This document shows positions 22,530-34,530 of a DNA stretch of 64,000 bases, piece by piece. The stretch covers positions 6,755,845 to 6,819,844 of the forward strand of contig JAQFVV010000027.1 in assembly GCA_028023455.1 (NCBI GenBank), in the 5' to 3' direction. Below the pieces are notes generated by a model that was not told the origin of the DNA, did no database searches, and saw nothing but the letters and a program-made list of their open reading frames with translations. How positions within the stretch are numbered: the stretch's first letter is position 1; each line of letters starts with the position of its first letter. The position numbers and the translations under genes were made by a program. This stretch comes from Epiperipatus broadwayi (Eukaryota; Onychophora; Udeonychophora; Euonychophora; Peripatidae).

Positions 22530-22690
22530 GTATGAAGATTGGCTGTCTTAATATAAAGTTGAGCACTGATTGTTTATATGTGTGGAGATGGTAATCTGGA
22601 TCAACTGATGAGTGCTGGTTTAGCACGAAATACGTACATTGGTGATTTTTTATCTTTTCAACATGTGTGTGATCAGATGGGTCAGCAATA
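22530..22690 (+). repeat. Family B single copy with hammerhead motif
   Basis: CTGATGA is at 22605-22611, stem II GTGCTG/TAGCAC, GAAA at 22627-22630. The stem I strands ATCAA and TTGGT pair with one wobble. The base that should be U before the cleavage site is changed, so it is probably inactive. Confidence 0.65.
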
Positions 22691-23719
22691 TGAGATGGCA
22701 TGGAGAGTTGAGGGTCGTGTGAAAGTCTGAGTTTGAGTCCTTTATATATTACATTATATGTGCAGGTGGGTGTAAGCCTGTACAGTGTATTAAGTTAAAA
22801 ACCATTCTCATAAAATGTTTTTTCAGTCCATTTTTTTATAATGCATAACACACATCCAGTATAAGTTATTTTATATAGAATACATAAATGCAATGAGGTG
22901 AATTGTAGTTTTTAAAATATTTATATAATTTATTGTATTGTTTACTTTCTATTAAATTTTTTTTTTTTAAAAAAAAACTCTTATTAAATAAACAAAGTTT
23001 ATATACAGTTATCATTTTTTCAAGTTTTTTTTTTATGCACTTACTGTTATCAATATCACGTGTCAAAATATCATGTGACTTATTCAAATGTCTTGTCTAA
23101 AATAAACTCCTCCTTCTTGTTTACAAATCGAAATGACCTTTTCAATTTACTTTTCATTCTCTGTCTAGAAGTCTGTATTAAAAACGTTTTTTCCCCTTTG
23201 ATTGAAAGGGAGGTGCGGTCTATAGAATCATATCGCTTCGGAAATATATTTTTTAAATTGCTAAGTAATTTTCAAGATGGTGTTTCTAACCTATTTAAAT
23301 TAATAAACGAAGTTAGAATAATTTTTAAAATATTGTACATGTTTTGTAAATTATTTTTTAACTTAAAAGATGGTAATCGAATAAATTAATTGGAAGAGTA
23401 GAAAAGACAATATACACACACACACACACACAATACTTTATGGCTTTATTAATAATTTTTATTAGTCATTCATTAGACAAGAGATTATCCATTTATTAAA
23501 GAATAATATTTCTGTAATCTAATTTTACTAATGGTTTTATTGCTTTGGAGTTTCATAAAAAGTTTGAGCGTATGTTTGAGGCTCTATTAACTACACCAAA
23601 CCGCGCAGGCACAATACACAAACTACATTACACAAACATGCATTTATGTTACTTTGTAGGGGGTATAACTGACCGAGGCAAAGTTACATATAATGTAGTA
23701 TTCAATTGGGAAAAAATAA
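22691..23719. other. AT-rich stretch with (CA)n and a 109-codon frame
   Basis: The frame at 23060-23389 is rich in Phe, Asn and Lys and not recognised. A (CA) microsatellite lies at 23411-23431. A family B-related 5' segment (ATTAGTCATTCATTAG) is near 23462. Confidence 0.35.
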
Positions 23720-24110
23720 GGCTTATTTAAAATATATCGGTACATGTAATTGATTACTTCACACTAGACTCTGCGTATTGTTACATAAGTATAAGATAAT
23801 CTTTAGTTTAATACACAATTGATACATATGCATGTGATAATCTCTAGTTTAATACATAATTAGTAATAATCCTTATTATGTTTACATAAAGTGGTTGATG
23901 TCAAAGTTGTGAGGGCAGAAAGCTTGACACTTGTAATCAAACAATAATAATTTGCTATCTTTATAATACTAAACAAATGATAAAAATGTGTATAAGATTG
24001 ATATTTGTGCCAACTGATAAGTGCTGATTTAGCACAAAATTGTCATCTTGGGATCATTTGTCTTTTTCACATGTCTTTGGTTTTATGTTTGAGGAATGAG
24101 CAATGGAATA
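23720..24110 (+). repeat. Family B full-length copy, mutated hammerhead
   Basis: It is a monomer of the unit found in tandem at 32.6 kb. It has CTGATAA at 24013-24019, GTGCTG/TAGCAC, AAAA instead of GAAA, and GTCATCTTGGG. Two core changes predict loss of cleavage. Confidence 0.65.
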
Positions 24111-24585
24111 AAAGTTTAAAATATGTTTAAAAATATATAAATGAAATTAAATTTATTTAATTATAGCACATGTTATATATATCTTGCTCATTTGAAATTG
24201 TAAAGTGGGTGCTTCAAAATATGCATTCATAGCGAGAGAGATCGATCTGACTTCTGGATTTAAGTTCCCTGTGTCATTTGGTAGAGTGGTAGACTGATGG
24301 GCTAAATCTCAAGATCCATATGATCATAGCACCAGCTCTATCACTTGGTTGTCAGTTCACTGCAGGATGATGGTCTTTCCAAGTTTAATCCAGATTATCT
24401 TATCCATAGCTTCTCCACATCTCACCAGAAAACTTTCTCATTTTATCCTTCCACCTCACATGTGGTCTTTTTTTAGGTCTTTTACAATCGCTTGGGGTAT
24501 AATTTAAGAGTCCAACAATTCCTCTTTTGTTTCAGTCTCTTAATTCTTTCAATGAGATCAGTAATATCTATCTGTTCACTCACCT
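24111..24585 (-). pseudogene. LINE C-terminal tail with tRNA-like 3' end
   Basis: 24350-24585 repeats the LINE tail of 7490-8060. Its 3' side continues into a tRNA-like module; on the plus strand it contains TTTGGTAGAGTGGTAGAC near 24279. That module resembles the family C satellite unit. Confidence 0.55.
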
Positions 24586-25439
24586 GTGTTTTCGAATATT
24601 TATGTACTCCTAAATATTCAAAAGTGAAATATTTAATATATATTTACTGAAAATTCAAATAAATGCAGACAATTCAAGAATGAATATATGAATTTGAATT
24701 TCTGTGTATATTTTATTGGATGTCTTATGTATATTTTATTAAATAATTAATATTGTGTTTTGGTAAATAAATTGTTTTTATTGCAAATGTATGATTTTTT
24801 GGATTTTATTAAATATACTCTTGCAGCCATAATTTCAATAATAAATACATTCATTTTATTTTTTATCTATTAAGTCTTCATTTACTAAGATTATATAGGC
24901 TGTACACCATATAACTGCCCTTTAGTTTAAATAATGCAACTGGAGTAGCCAAAGACATGTAAGCATAAACCATAAACTCAGAAAGCATAAATTTATGTCA
25001 CTTCCCTTACACTTTGTAAAATTTGCATCATAACAGAATCATATTTTTGATTTATGATTAGACCAACATATCTTAAGACTTCTGACTAAAAATACTACAC
25101 ACCCATTTCCTAACCAATAACCAGATGGCTAGCTAAATAAGCTAAGGTTTACTATTCAAAAAAAAAATAGTTCTTAACCAAAATTTTATAATTCTGCTCT
25201 GACTTAAATTTCAAGTTATGGGTAAAGGCAAAAAAAATAAACTAACCAATATACCATGAATCTCGAGTATATAACTACTCAAATCAGTGTTTACTTGTGT
25301 TACATATACATACAAAATAAATAATTTAAAGCAAAAATTTTGGAGTTTTTATGGTTGCAAATTTTGTTATCAAGCTTTTTAACAAAAGCTATTTGTTTTT
25401 TTTTAAAGGTGTATATATATATGTAGTGTTGAATTTATT
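24586..25439. other. AT-rich stretch, no gene recognised
   Basis: No ORF or repeat that I can name. Confidence 0.3.
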
Positions 25440-25725
25440 GAAAGTCATTGAAGTCATCATAACTTTCAACAATTAATTGCTGGCTAAGATCTCTGGATTT
25501 AATCCACATTTTTCACATTATTCCAAACCTCTTTATCATCCATCTATCTTACAGATGCTCTCTTTCTAGATCTTTTGCAGTCTTTTGGAGTCCAGTTTAA
25601 GATTTCCACTTTCTGTCTATTGTTATCTTCTTCAGCAATACGTTCAATGCATCTTCTTTACAATCTCTTAATTTTTCCAATGATATCAACAAAACTAGTA
25701 GTTTTGTAATCCATGTATTTCACTT
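25440..25725 (-). pseudogene. LINE C-terminal tail, dead
   Basis: Same tail as at 7490 and 24350 (shared CAGTCTTTTGGAGTCCAGTT and CAATGATATCA blocks). It has stops throughout. Confidence 0.6.
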
Positions 25726-26512
25726 TTGATTTCTCTTGGTTGCTCCCAGCAATACAACTTTTTATATTTTTGCATGTGATGTGAATTCTGTGAATTGGTC
25801 TTCTATTAATCCCTAGTTTAAAAAAAAACATTTATTTAAAACCTTTTTTAAACATATAGACTTGTTTTTTTTTTTTAATATTAAATTATTTTTATCAAAA
25901 GGATTTCGTCAAAGGTAAATTCTATGTTTAATTTCATTTATTACATTTTTATTTATATTAATAATCTGAAGAAACGATTAATAATTATCAACTTCTAAAT
26001 CATTACTATTACTTCTATCTTTTGGAAAACTATTGAACATTGTTTTAGTTTCTTTAACGCATATCATTACTCCTATTTTATTGCTTTCATCTGATAACTC
26101 TTGCAACATTTCTTCCATATTTTACACACACACACGCACGCACACATCATATGCAAAATCTAGATACATTAAATAGGTTCTATTTATTTTTATTTCTCTA
26201 GTTTTCCATTTTAAACCTCATTTTAAACTTCTTAACATTGCTATAAAAACTTTTGAGCATGTGGAATCACCATATCATACACTCATCAATATTAATCTTC
26301 ATAATATCACCATTTAATGTAATTCTTGCTGTTGTATTTTAATAAATATTCTTCACAAATATGATAGCAACTCAGATATATATTTTTATAGACCAGAGTT
26401 CTAATCACTGTGAAAATGCATATAAAATCAAATGCCTTTTCATAATCACCAAATCCAAAGCACAATAGCTAATCATACTCATTAGATCTTTTTGTAACTT
26501 TTTTAAATCATC
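25726..26512. other. AT-rich stretch, no gene recognised
   Basis: It contains a short CA/CG dinucleotide run at 26122-26147 and possible further LINE decay that I could not frame. Confidence 0.3.
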
Positions 26513-26663
26513 ACATGATCACCATTTCCTATGCGCACACAAGCTGTTAATAACAGTAGCAAATTCTCCATACAGTAGTGCCACCCAGTACAAGTCCTAG
26601 TAATCAATGGATGCAAGAGGGTTTATATATAAAATTTTTATCTAGTGCCTACTCATCCAATAT

Positions 26664-26706
26664 CCCCAGACTAGTTTTTAGTTGTGGCTTTCATCAGTGA
26701 GGAGTC
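26664..26706 (-). ncRNA. Hammerhead motif, family A, mutated
   Basis: CTGATGA and the GTC/TGGGGA side are kept, but GAAAC has become AAAAC. It is expected to be inactive. Confidence 0.6.
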
Positions 26707-26880
26707 TGGGATCCGAGAGCACTGCACCTTAGGATCTAATGCAACCTTCCAGCAACCACCTTTTACCTATTTAATTAACTATAAAGCTTGGAATGAAAAT
26801 GTTATTGTGTTTTCATTATGAGTTCTTAGCTTTAAAGTTAACTAAATAGATAAAGTTATCTAATGCTTACTCATTCAATA

Positions 26881-26922
26881 TCCGCAAACTAGTTTCTAGC
26901 TTGTGGCTTTCTTCAGTGAGGA
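26881..26922 (-). ncRNA. Hammerhead ribozyme, family A, near intact
   Basis: The core is CTGAAGA (26916-26910; the seventh base is free to vary). Stem II is AGC/GCT, a compensated version of GGC/GCC elsewhere. GAAAC is present and the cleavage triplet is GTT. Stem I has five of six pairs. Confidence 0.65.
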
Positions 26923-27105
26923 GTCTTGGATCTGAGAGCATTGTGTTTATATCTTTGAATCTAATGCAACTCTCTAACAGCCATCTTTTACCTTCTTGCA
27001 ACCATTGATTGCTAAAGATTGTACTAGGTGGCACTACTGTATGGAGAGTTTGCTACCATTTTAACAGTTTGTGTAAGCATAGGAAACAGTGATCATGTGA
27101 TGCTT

Positions 27106-27654
27106 TAGACTTGAATGTGCCAGTAATAATTCTCATAATAATATTTAAATGGATATGTAGAAGTTTAGTAAGGGAGCTTTTTTTCAATTATGGTCACAAC
27201 ATTAAAATGCTTTAAGGGTATTAATCAGACCTCAGTGAAATATCCTGTATTGACCTCTAATCATTGCTGCTTTTGTATAAATTATATGTTTTGCACTTAA
27301 TTGAAGATTGATTTTTATTTATTTTTACATTTTAACATTTCAAGTTTTATGCTTATTTCATTTATAAAACATCTGTTCTTAAAAATCAAAATTGGTATTT
27401 TGTGGGCAGAAGGGGGGGGGAGGTTGGCCTTGTCTAGGATGCAAAATAGTCTGGTATTGCTGAAATATTAATAAATAATTTTTATAATATGTTTTTTTGA
27501 AAGTATTTAGTATCTATGATTAGACTTTAATTTTGTATGCAAAATAAAAATAATGTAGCATTTTATTACTTATAAAAATTGTTATCTTCAGTCTATGCAT
27601 ACAATATGAACAATTTGGAAGGCAGCGTTATGTAAACTAGGGTATTACTAAGCA
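27106..27654. other. AT-rich stretch with a poly-G run
   Basis: No gene is recognised. A run of nine G lies near 27412. Confidence 0.3.
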
Positions 27655-28205
27655 TTAATTACTCTTAACAATATATTAGACTATTTCCGTCATCTATCAT
27701 TAAATGTTGAATGTACAGAAATGTTTAAAATTTATTTAAACTTTTCCACATACAAATAACTGTCAGTAATAACACACAGAAAAATAACACAGAATAGTAA
27801 ATTATATAACATTTGAAGTGGTATTATTCTTTGCTTTCTTCAGGCATTGTTGGTCTGACTAGCATAAGAGTTGAACTTATACCATTAGAGTCTTGAATAT
27901 CAAATTTTAAAGCAACACTTTAACCAACTGAGCTATTCTGTCAAAAGCTATTCATTAGAGTGTTGCCTTAAAATTTTATACTTAAGAATCAAGTGATATA
28001 AGTTCGATTTCTACGCTAGCATTGTTATTGGTCAGGCCAGCAGTACCTGAAAGAGAGCAGAGGATAATACTACACAGAACATTATGTAATCTGCTAACCT
28101 GTGATGTCTTTGTATGTCATTACTAACAGTTATTTGTTGGAAAAGTTTAAAATTTTCTAGACATTCAACAATTAATGATAGATGATTGAAATAGTCCAAA
28201 ATATT
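27655..28205. mobile_element. Head-to-head pair of a tRNA-like SINE
   Basis: Two copies of one element in inverse orientation meet near 27955. The minus-strand copy has an A-box-like TAGCTCAGTTGGTTAAAG and B-box-like GTTCAACTC. The plus copy has GTTCGATTTC near 28002. Outward parts (GGATAATACTACAC and GTTGGAAAAGTTTAAAATTT) are shared. A third copy is at 41620-41800. Confidence 0.65.
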
Positions 28206-30059
28206 ATCACATCTAAAACACCATCATCACAAACCTTTAGGATTAATTAACTCTTGGTAGTTTCTCTTAGTGTCTCAATATTTAAAATAATCTCATAAGC
28301 TTTTCATATCAGTTGTGATTCTATAAAAGTTTAAAACTAGTAATTGCATTTCAATATAAAGTAGTATTTTAAAAATAAAATAACAATGACTTTACTTTTT
28401 GAAATTTCGTAAGGGATTCGAATGCCGGAAGTAACAGAGTTAGGCTGCGATGCTCGAAACCAGAATGTGTAATTTTGCAATCGCACCACACCAGAATATT
28501 ATTTTTTGTTTTTAAAAAAAAACACAGCAAAATTAATTATTTTCGAAAATTAATTGTTCTTAAAAATATCATTTCGTTTCTTTCTTAATTAACAAGTGAA
28601 ATAAATGTTGAATAAGCAAGTAATTACTCGAAATTTATTAAAATATATAGTTTTATATAATTCAAATAAACTATGTAATTACTTGTGAGAAGTTAAAGCT
28701 GTTTAGCAAGCTGTTAAATAAAAAATGTTTTATGTTAATTAAAAATCCTTTCATTAAAGTTTTTTTTCCTTCAAACTTATATGTAATTAAGAAGTCTTAT
28801 CAAATATTTGAACTGAAATCAAGTTTTGTAATTAAGTAATTTTAATTGGATGATAAATATTCATTACGTAATTCGGTTCAAGATTTGGTCATCCAGTTTT
28901 CGAAAACATATTTATTTATTACCCTTGTGACTATGAATATCTTTTCCAGCAAACAAAAATGCTTGATTTAAGATTTTTTAAAATTAATTACTAACAAATT
29001 CTTTGATTCAAATTCATAAACAATTTTATATTCATAGAATTGACGTTCTTAATGTTAATTTTGATTCCAGTCAAACCAATTATTTTCTTATTAGCTGTTT
29101 GCACTTTTTTTACGGAAACATTATTTTTTAAAACATATTACATTTTCTGTAAATGGATATTTGACCCATGGGTTTGATATATTATTAATATATCACGTTA
29201 AGTTTATATTCGCTAGATAATGAATTCAGCATATTATATAGTTCACTCATCAAAAATTGAATAAAAAATAAAATAAAATTATGTCATTTATAAAAAAAAT
29301 TCTAAGATACATACTGCAACAACTTATATGAAAAGATTTTGATTCCATGATTAAAGATGTTAAAGTTAATATATATATCTGTACATGAACTTGACATTCA
29401 TACAACATATATATATAGGGAGAGAGAAACAAATAGGTATGTAAAAAAACAAAGTGGAAAGAGTTTTTTTTATTAACGCATGCCCATAATTAAGGATTGG
29501 AATCCAAATGAAATTTGAACATTTTTTTAGAAGTTCCAGGGAAGTTTAGATTTTTTTTTCTTCTAATACCTAACTCATAGCTATTTGAGGTAACTATTCC
29601 ATCATTGATCAGTAAATAGGTATTTAGACATTCTTAGCTAGTGTTAAATAAAAGGAGGAAATTTAAATCCACATTACTAAACCTTTGACTAGCTTGGGAA
29701 GTAGTATTTTTTATATTGTGGTTAATTTACCGATGAATAACACAGAAGTTGTTATTCAGTAGTTCATTATTTAAATATTATTTTCATTATTTTATCAATA
29801 TTCAAAGGAAAAGAGGGAAGACATCAGAGAATAAATTGAATTCTTTGACTAAAGTGTAATTATCAATGAATGAACAATTTCTCTCATTTTAAAAAGTATT
29901 ATATATATTATAAGCAGCAACCCCTCACAACCAAGTATAGCCATTTCAATTCCATAAAAAAAAATTGTAATCCTACATAGAGATAAATTTTGCAACAACT
30001 ATATAAACTAATCTGTAAATCATCCCACAAGTACATCTACATATAGAACCTCTATTCAC
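28206..30059. other. AT-rich stretch; one decayed family C unit
   Basis: At 28415-28480 a lone family C-like unit (GGAAGTAACAGAGTTAGGC) is visible. The rest has only short Ile/Phe-rich frames. Confidence 0.4.
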
Positions 30060-31080
30060 TTGACAGTTTGCAATCTTGTCTTTTAACTTCTGCAGTCAAT
30101 TTTCTTTCTGAAATACTTCAACATTATGTCTAACCACACTTTCCCAATGTATTCTATTCTTCACCATATCTTTCTAACAGAAACAAATCAATATTGTTTA
30201 GAAAGTATTTCAGACATCCTTATAATGCTGATGGGATATAATAAGTTCCCATAAAACAGTTTTCTTAAGGAAATATTGTAGTGAATATTTGTTTTACATG
30301 TCAGTCCAACAAAGATGTGATTTTACAATAGTGTACTCTATAGCAGTGGTCTTCAACTTTTTCACACCTGCAGACCGGTAAAAATAAGGATAAGGTTCCG
30401 CAGACCAGCTAAAATAAGGATAAGATTTCGCAGACCGGCAGAAGTCTATAGATAAATTTTCTTAAAGATAAGCATAATTGTTATAACTGATCAAAACAAT
30501 AATGTTAAATATATAAGATAAAGTTATATATATATATATGGAGTTTATATAATAAAAAACTTTTTTTAAAATTTTTTTAGAAAAGTAATAAAAAATTTAA
30601 TTCTACCCCCCATCCCCCCATAAACATCTGTGATAACTAGAAAAACAAATTAATTTATGAATGATTGATTAGATTTTGTTTTCGTTCTGTTTTCTTTTTT
30701 TTTTAATTGGGTAAAAATGAGATGAAAAAATAAATAAAAATTGGCTATATTAATTAAAAGTTTAAACTCTTATTATTTATTATTACAAATTTTTTACTGC
30801 CCGTCAAGCATGCGGACCTGCAGAAAAGTTCCGTGGCCCGGCACTGGGCCGCGGACCAAGGGTTGAAAAACACTGGACTGCTTTATAGTATCCCATTCTG
30901 CAAGTTGAAGAACATATTGATTGGGCTTACAATCTTGCCATTGTATTTATGAAGTTTTACATTGCATCCTTAAATGAAATGTTTCTGATGCTTATATATT
31001 ATAGCAACAGGGTGTCCAAATCTCACTTCCATACAATAAAATGTCCAAATCTCACTTCCATACAATAAAAAAGATAAGAT
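30060..31080 (-). pseudogene. LINE RT C-terminal half, dead, split by a hAT MITE
   Basis: Right of the insert the minus strand gives 'LLYGSEIWT', 'TFHLRM' and 'IQWQD'. Left of it come 'TIVKSHLCW', 'LYG'-like 'VLWELI', 'HYKDV', and 'RIHWESVVRHNVEVFQ'. The order matches the end of LINE ORF2 as seen at 44590-45770. Confidence 0.65.
30344..30880. mobile_element. hAT-type MITE with CAGTGGTCTTCAAC end
   Basis: The left end CAGTGGTCTTCAACTTTTT and right end (inverse: AGTGTTTTTCAACCCTTGG, plus CCGCGGACC blocks) match the common hAT terminal pattern. An 8-bp target duplication, CTCTATAG (30336-30343) and CTTTATAG (30881-30888), has one mismatch. It has no transposase. Confidence 0.85.
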
Positions 31081-32559
31081 AATAGTTCGATATATTGTTA
31101 ATTTAAGTGTTATAATTATTTCATTGTGGTGAATTGCCCTATTGTATATATTTTTGCATATTTTTTGATTAAATTTATTTTTATGAATCTATCCTTAATA
31201 CATTTCTTGCAATAGAAGGGATAATACTTGATCAGTGGTGGTGTGTTAGTATGCCATTGGTTTTCATTATCTAAGCAATGTTTTCTATATCATTTTCCAC
31301 AAAGAAGAAGATCCACTGCTTTGTTTATATATAAATATCATTAAGGATTTTAAAGACCAAAAGAAAGCAAAATTCCAAGAGCAATTACTTTCATGTCATT
31401 TATTATAAGCTTGCAAAAGATGGTTGTGTAGTAAGGTGAAGAGAACTACTGCTCTTGAAAACAAATATGAAAGTAGATGAGAAGTCGTGGGATATGGTTA
31501 CTGGTAGGAAATAAAATTAAGACTATTCAAAGTAAGAACATATCTGTAAGACATATTGAAAAAGCAATGGCATCAGGTTACAAACCAAATATACTAAACG
31601 TGCACACGGACAATAATAAAATATTCAGTCAGAAGATATGCAAAAATGATTAAGATTTGAAAGGATACAAAAGATTATATTGAAAAACTGTACAAAAAAG
31701 TGATTTAAAAGAAATTTGATGAAAAAAAGACATAGAAGTTAATATCAATAATTATGTGCTTATAATGCTGGTTAAAGAAGTTATATATATTATTAAATTT
31801 ATTTAAAGCTTAGCACTTTCAAAGCTCTATGGCTTCATAATCAAACGAGTGTTATAAGCGCATAATTATTGATATTATATAATTTATGAGAAGTTTATAA
31901 ACAAATTTATTATAGAAGTTAGAATTATTTAACCAAATAAATAATATGAATAATAATCAGAAACAAAAAAAAAAAAAAACCACTGACACAGTCGCAAATA
32001 AATAATTTAAAATGTAGTGCTGCATCTTAAAATATAATTTAAAATGCAAAAATAAATATTACAAAATATAATGAAATTCAGATTACAGGTGACACAGGTA
32101 GTTTAGGTAGATGTCTGATAGTATGAGAAACTCTTAGTGACTATGCCCTTTACTGACTTAAGTGAGAAAGACAATAAGAGAAAGGAAACATAGAGAAGAC
32201 AGAAATGACTTTGCATTGCAAACAACAACTAGTCTTTGTTGAACTAATATCTTATCCTACAAAATAGAAAAAAATACCCTTGTTTTTTGTACTGCTCATT
32301 GGTTGTTCAACTCACATATCTTAATGTCATTCAACTATCTGCTATCTATAGCATTATTAGTAGTGAGTATTCAGCATCGGTCAGAATGCAATGTAATTAT
32401 TAACAAGTGATTTTACTACCAGTTTGTACTTCAAAACTGGAAAATACAGATATTTAATTGGTGGATATTTAATTTCTTCATTAATATTATTACTATTACT
32501 GCTACAATAACTAAGCTATACTAACATTTTTGTATGCATTCTATTTTATTATATCCAAG
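31081..32559. mobile_element. AT-rich stretch with a small hairpin element
   Basis: 31741-31765 and 31851-31875 are 25-bp inverted repeats with one mismatch (AATATCAATAATTATG...), forming a ~135-bp hairpin. A pair of GTCCAAATCTCACTTCC direct repeats lies at 31014-31070. The rest has no recognised gene. Confidence 0.45.
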
Positions 32560-32630
32560 TCATCTGAAATAATTTATAGTTTCAATTGTCCACCAGGCTT
32601 CTTCAGAGCTCTTTCCACTGTTTACAAAAG
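32560..32630 (-). ncRNA. Third hammerhead-like family, degraded copy
   Basis: The minus strand reads CTCTGAAGAAG, then a damaged stem II, then TTGAAACTAT. It sits directly before the family B array. Confidence 0.4.
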
Positions 32631-32963
32631 CATTTAAAGCATTATTACCATTATTATTTATAGTATTAGAAGTTGTCTATAAAAAGATATTACGCATAGG
32701 AGAAAGAGAAACGTGAATAGCCATGTGTGTGTGCTGAAAATCAGATATATTAATCTTTAACTTGGATTAAAGTTTATATCTGTGCTAGAGAAAATCTGTA
32801 GTTTAATAAATGATTAGTAATAATCATTACGTATTTATCAAAAAGGTGATAACGTAAAAGTTGGGAGAGGAGTAAATTGACGCTTGAAAATAAAAATGAG
32901 ACAATTTGCTCTACATAAATACTCTTCATGTAATAAAAATATATATGAGAGATGATAACCTGG

Positions 32964-33006
32964 CCCAACTGATAAGTGCTGGTTCACCACGAAATGCATT
33001 TTGGGG
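32964..33006 (+). ncRNA. Hammerhead motif, family B copy 1
   Basis: CCCAA, CTGATAA (one core change), GTGCTG/CACCAC, GAAAT, loop GC, ATT, then TTGGG. Stem I CCCAA/TTGGG is perfect. The core change should reduce or abolish cleavage. Confidence 0.65.
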
Positions 33007-33313
33007 GTTATTTGTCTTTTATTGTATCTTTATTTATATGAAATTATTTATGAAATGAAAAAAAAAAAAGAATAGCCCTGTGTGTATGTTGAAACTCAGA
33101 TATATTAATCTTTAACTTGGATTAAAGTTTATATCTGTGGTAGAGAAAATCTCTAGTTTAATAAATGATTAGTAATAATCATTACGTATTTATCAAAAAG
33201 TTGATAACGTAAAAGATGGGAGAAGAGTAAATTGATGCTTGAAAATAAAAATGAGACAATTTACATAAATACTCTTCATGTAATAAAGATATATACGAGA
33301 GATGATGATCTGG

Positions 33314-33358
33314 CCCAACACCAGTGTGAGGCTGGTTCAGCACAAAATGCATCTTGGG
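33314..33358 (+). ncRNA. Hammerhead motif, family B copy 2, scrambled
   Basis: CCCAA and GCATCTTGGG remain. The CTGATGA segment is replaced by CACCAGTG, and GAAA by AAAA. Confidence 0.5.
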
Positions 33359-33738
33359 GGTTATTTGTCTTTTGTTGTATCTTTATTTATACGAGATTAT
33401 TTATGAAATAAAAAAGAATGGGGAAATATGAAAGTTGTCTATCTATAAAAAAGATATTATGCATGGGAGAAGGAAAAACGTAAATAGCCATGTGTGTTTG
33501 TGTGCTAAAAATCAGATATATTATTACTTAACTTGAATTAAAGTTTATATCTGTGCTAGTGAAAATATCTAGTTTAATAAATGATTAGTAATAATCATTA
33601 CGTATTTATCAAAAAGTTGATAACGTAAAAGTTGGGAGAAGAATAAATTGACGCTTGAAAATAAAAATGAGACAATTTGCTCTACATAAATACTCTTCAT
33701 ATAATAAAGATACATATATATGAGAGATGATGACCTGG

Positions 33739-33783
33739 CCCAACTGGTGAGTGCTGTTTCAACACGAAATGCATCTTGGGGGT
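33739..33783 (+). ncRNA. Hammerhead motif, family B copy 3
   Basis: CCCAA, CTGGTGA (one core change), GTGCTG/CAACAC, GAAATGCATC, TTGGG. The cleavage region is intact. Confidence 0.65.
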
Positions 33784-33937
33784 TATTTGTCTTTCATTGT
33801 ATCTTTATTTATATGAAATTATTTATGAAATAAAAAAGAATGGAGAAATATAGAAGTTGTCTATAAAAAAATTACCAATATTTGATATTAATATACTATT
33901 ACCACTATAAAATTGATTTCTCTCTTTGTGTTTGTAA

Positions 33938-34127
33938 TTGAAATTTGCATACGTTTGTTTACCTGCATAACAAAGTGGTTCTTACTTCTTTAAAACCTAA
34001 AACTGGGTGCTCTATCAATATCACCATCACAGTTAACTTCATCAAAAGTGTATTCAGCTTTAGGTTTTAAAGAAGAAAGAAATCACTTCATTACACAGAT
34101 GATCAAATGTATGCAAATTTGAATTAT
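33938..34127. mobile_element. Small foldback element
   Basis: Arms 33938-34002 and 34060-34127 are inverse (TTCTTTAAAACCTAAA against TTTAGGTTTTAAAGAA, then AAGTGGT/TCACTTC and TTTGCATAC/GTATGCAAA). Confidence 0.7.
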
Positions 34128-34199
34128 TATCTCTATAAATAAACGATATTAACACATTCTTCTAAGCATCTTACCCAATGCAAGTAAAATATTTAATTA

Positions 34200-34530
34200 C
34201 ATACACACTTCCAAAAATATCTAACAGCTTCGACTGTCCAACAGTCTTCTTCAGAGTTTTTTTTTGCTTATTTTCTACACAGTGCAAATACAATATTTTT
34301 ATTATTCCAAACTTCCATAAATATCTGACAGTTTCATCTGTCTGACAATCTTCTTCAGAGCTCATTACACTGCTTACAAAAACATTTAAGACATCATCAT
34401 CATCATTATTATTATTATTATTATTATTAATAGTATCAGATGCTACTGCTTTGTTATACCCAAACTTTAAGAATTGCTTTCCAATTTTCAACATTGCTCT
34501 TCAGATTTCATTCTACTGCTTACAAAAGTA
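34200..34530 (-). repeat. Third hammerhead-like family, tandem minus-strand units
   Basis: Two good units and a remnant. In each, the minus strand has CTCTGAAGA, a stem II (GACTGT/ACAGTC in one, GATTGT/ACAGAT in the other), GAA(A/G)CTGT(C/T) and AGATATTT. Cores are at 34254-34248 and 34358-34352. Stem I is poor, so the ribozyme call is tentative. A (CAT/TTA) run at 34397-34430 follows. Confidence 0.5.

Larger units (their letters stand above)
26513..27105 (-). mobile_element. Family A element, long form with both heads and two ribozymes
   Basis: It opens with CATCACATGATCACC and closes with its inverse, so the whole element is a 590-bp inverted structure. The segments CTGCACC...GCAACCACCTTTTAC and GTGGCACTACTGTATGGAG are shared with 45013-45395. 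It contains two minus-strand hammerheads in tandem (26664-26706 and 26881-26922). Confidence 0.8.
32660..33860 (+). repeat. Family B tandem array, three units of ~350-425 bp
   Basis: The units share, in order: GAATAGCC(A/C)TGTGTG, TTAACTTGGATTAAAG, GATTAGTAATAATCATTACG, GACAATTTG, ACTCTTCATGTAATAAA, and the hammerhead. Hammerhead cores lie at 32969, 33319 and 33744. There is no protein coding. Head-to-tail units with a ribozyme in each are what Penelope-like pLTR tandems and retrozymes look like. Confidence 0.85.

Noticed and set aside
34171-34494. 107-codon minus-strand frame with an Asn/Asp run
   Set aside because: It is made of third-family hammerhead-like repeats and a trinucleotide tract.
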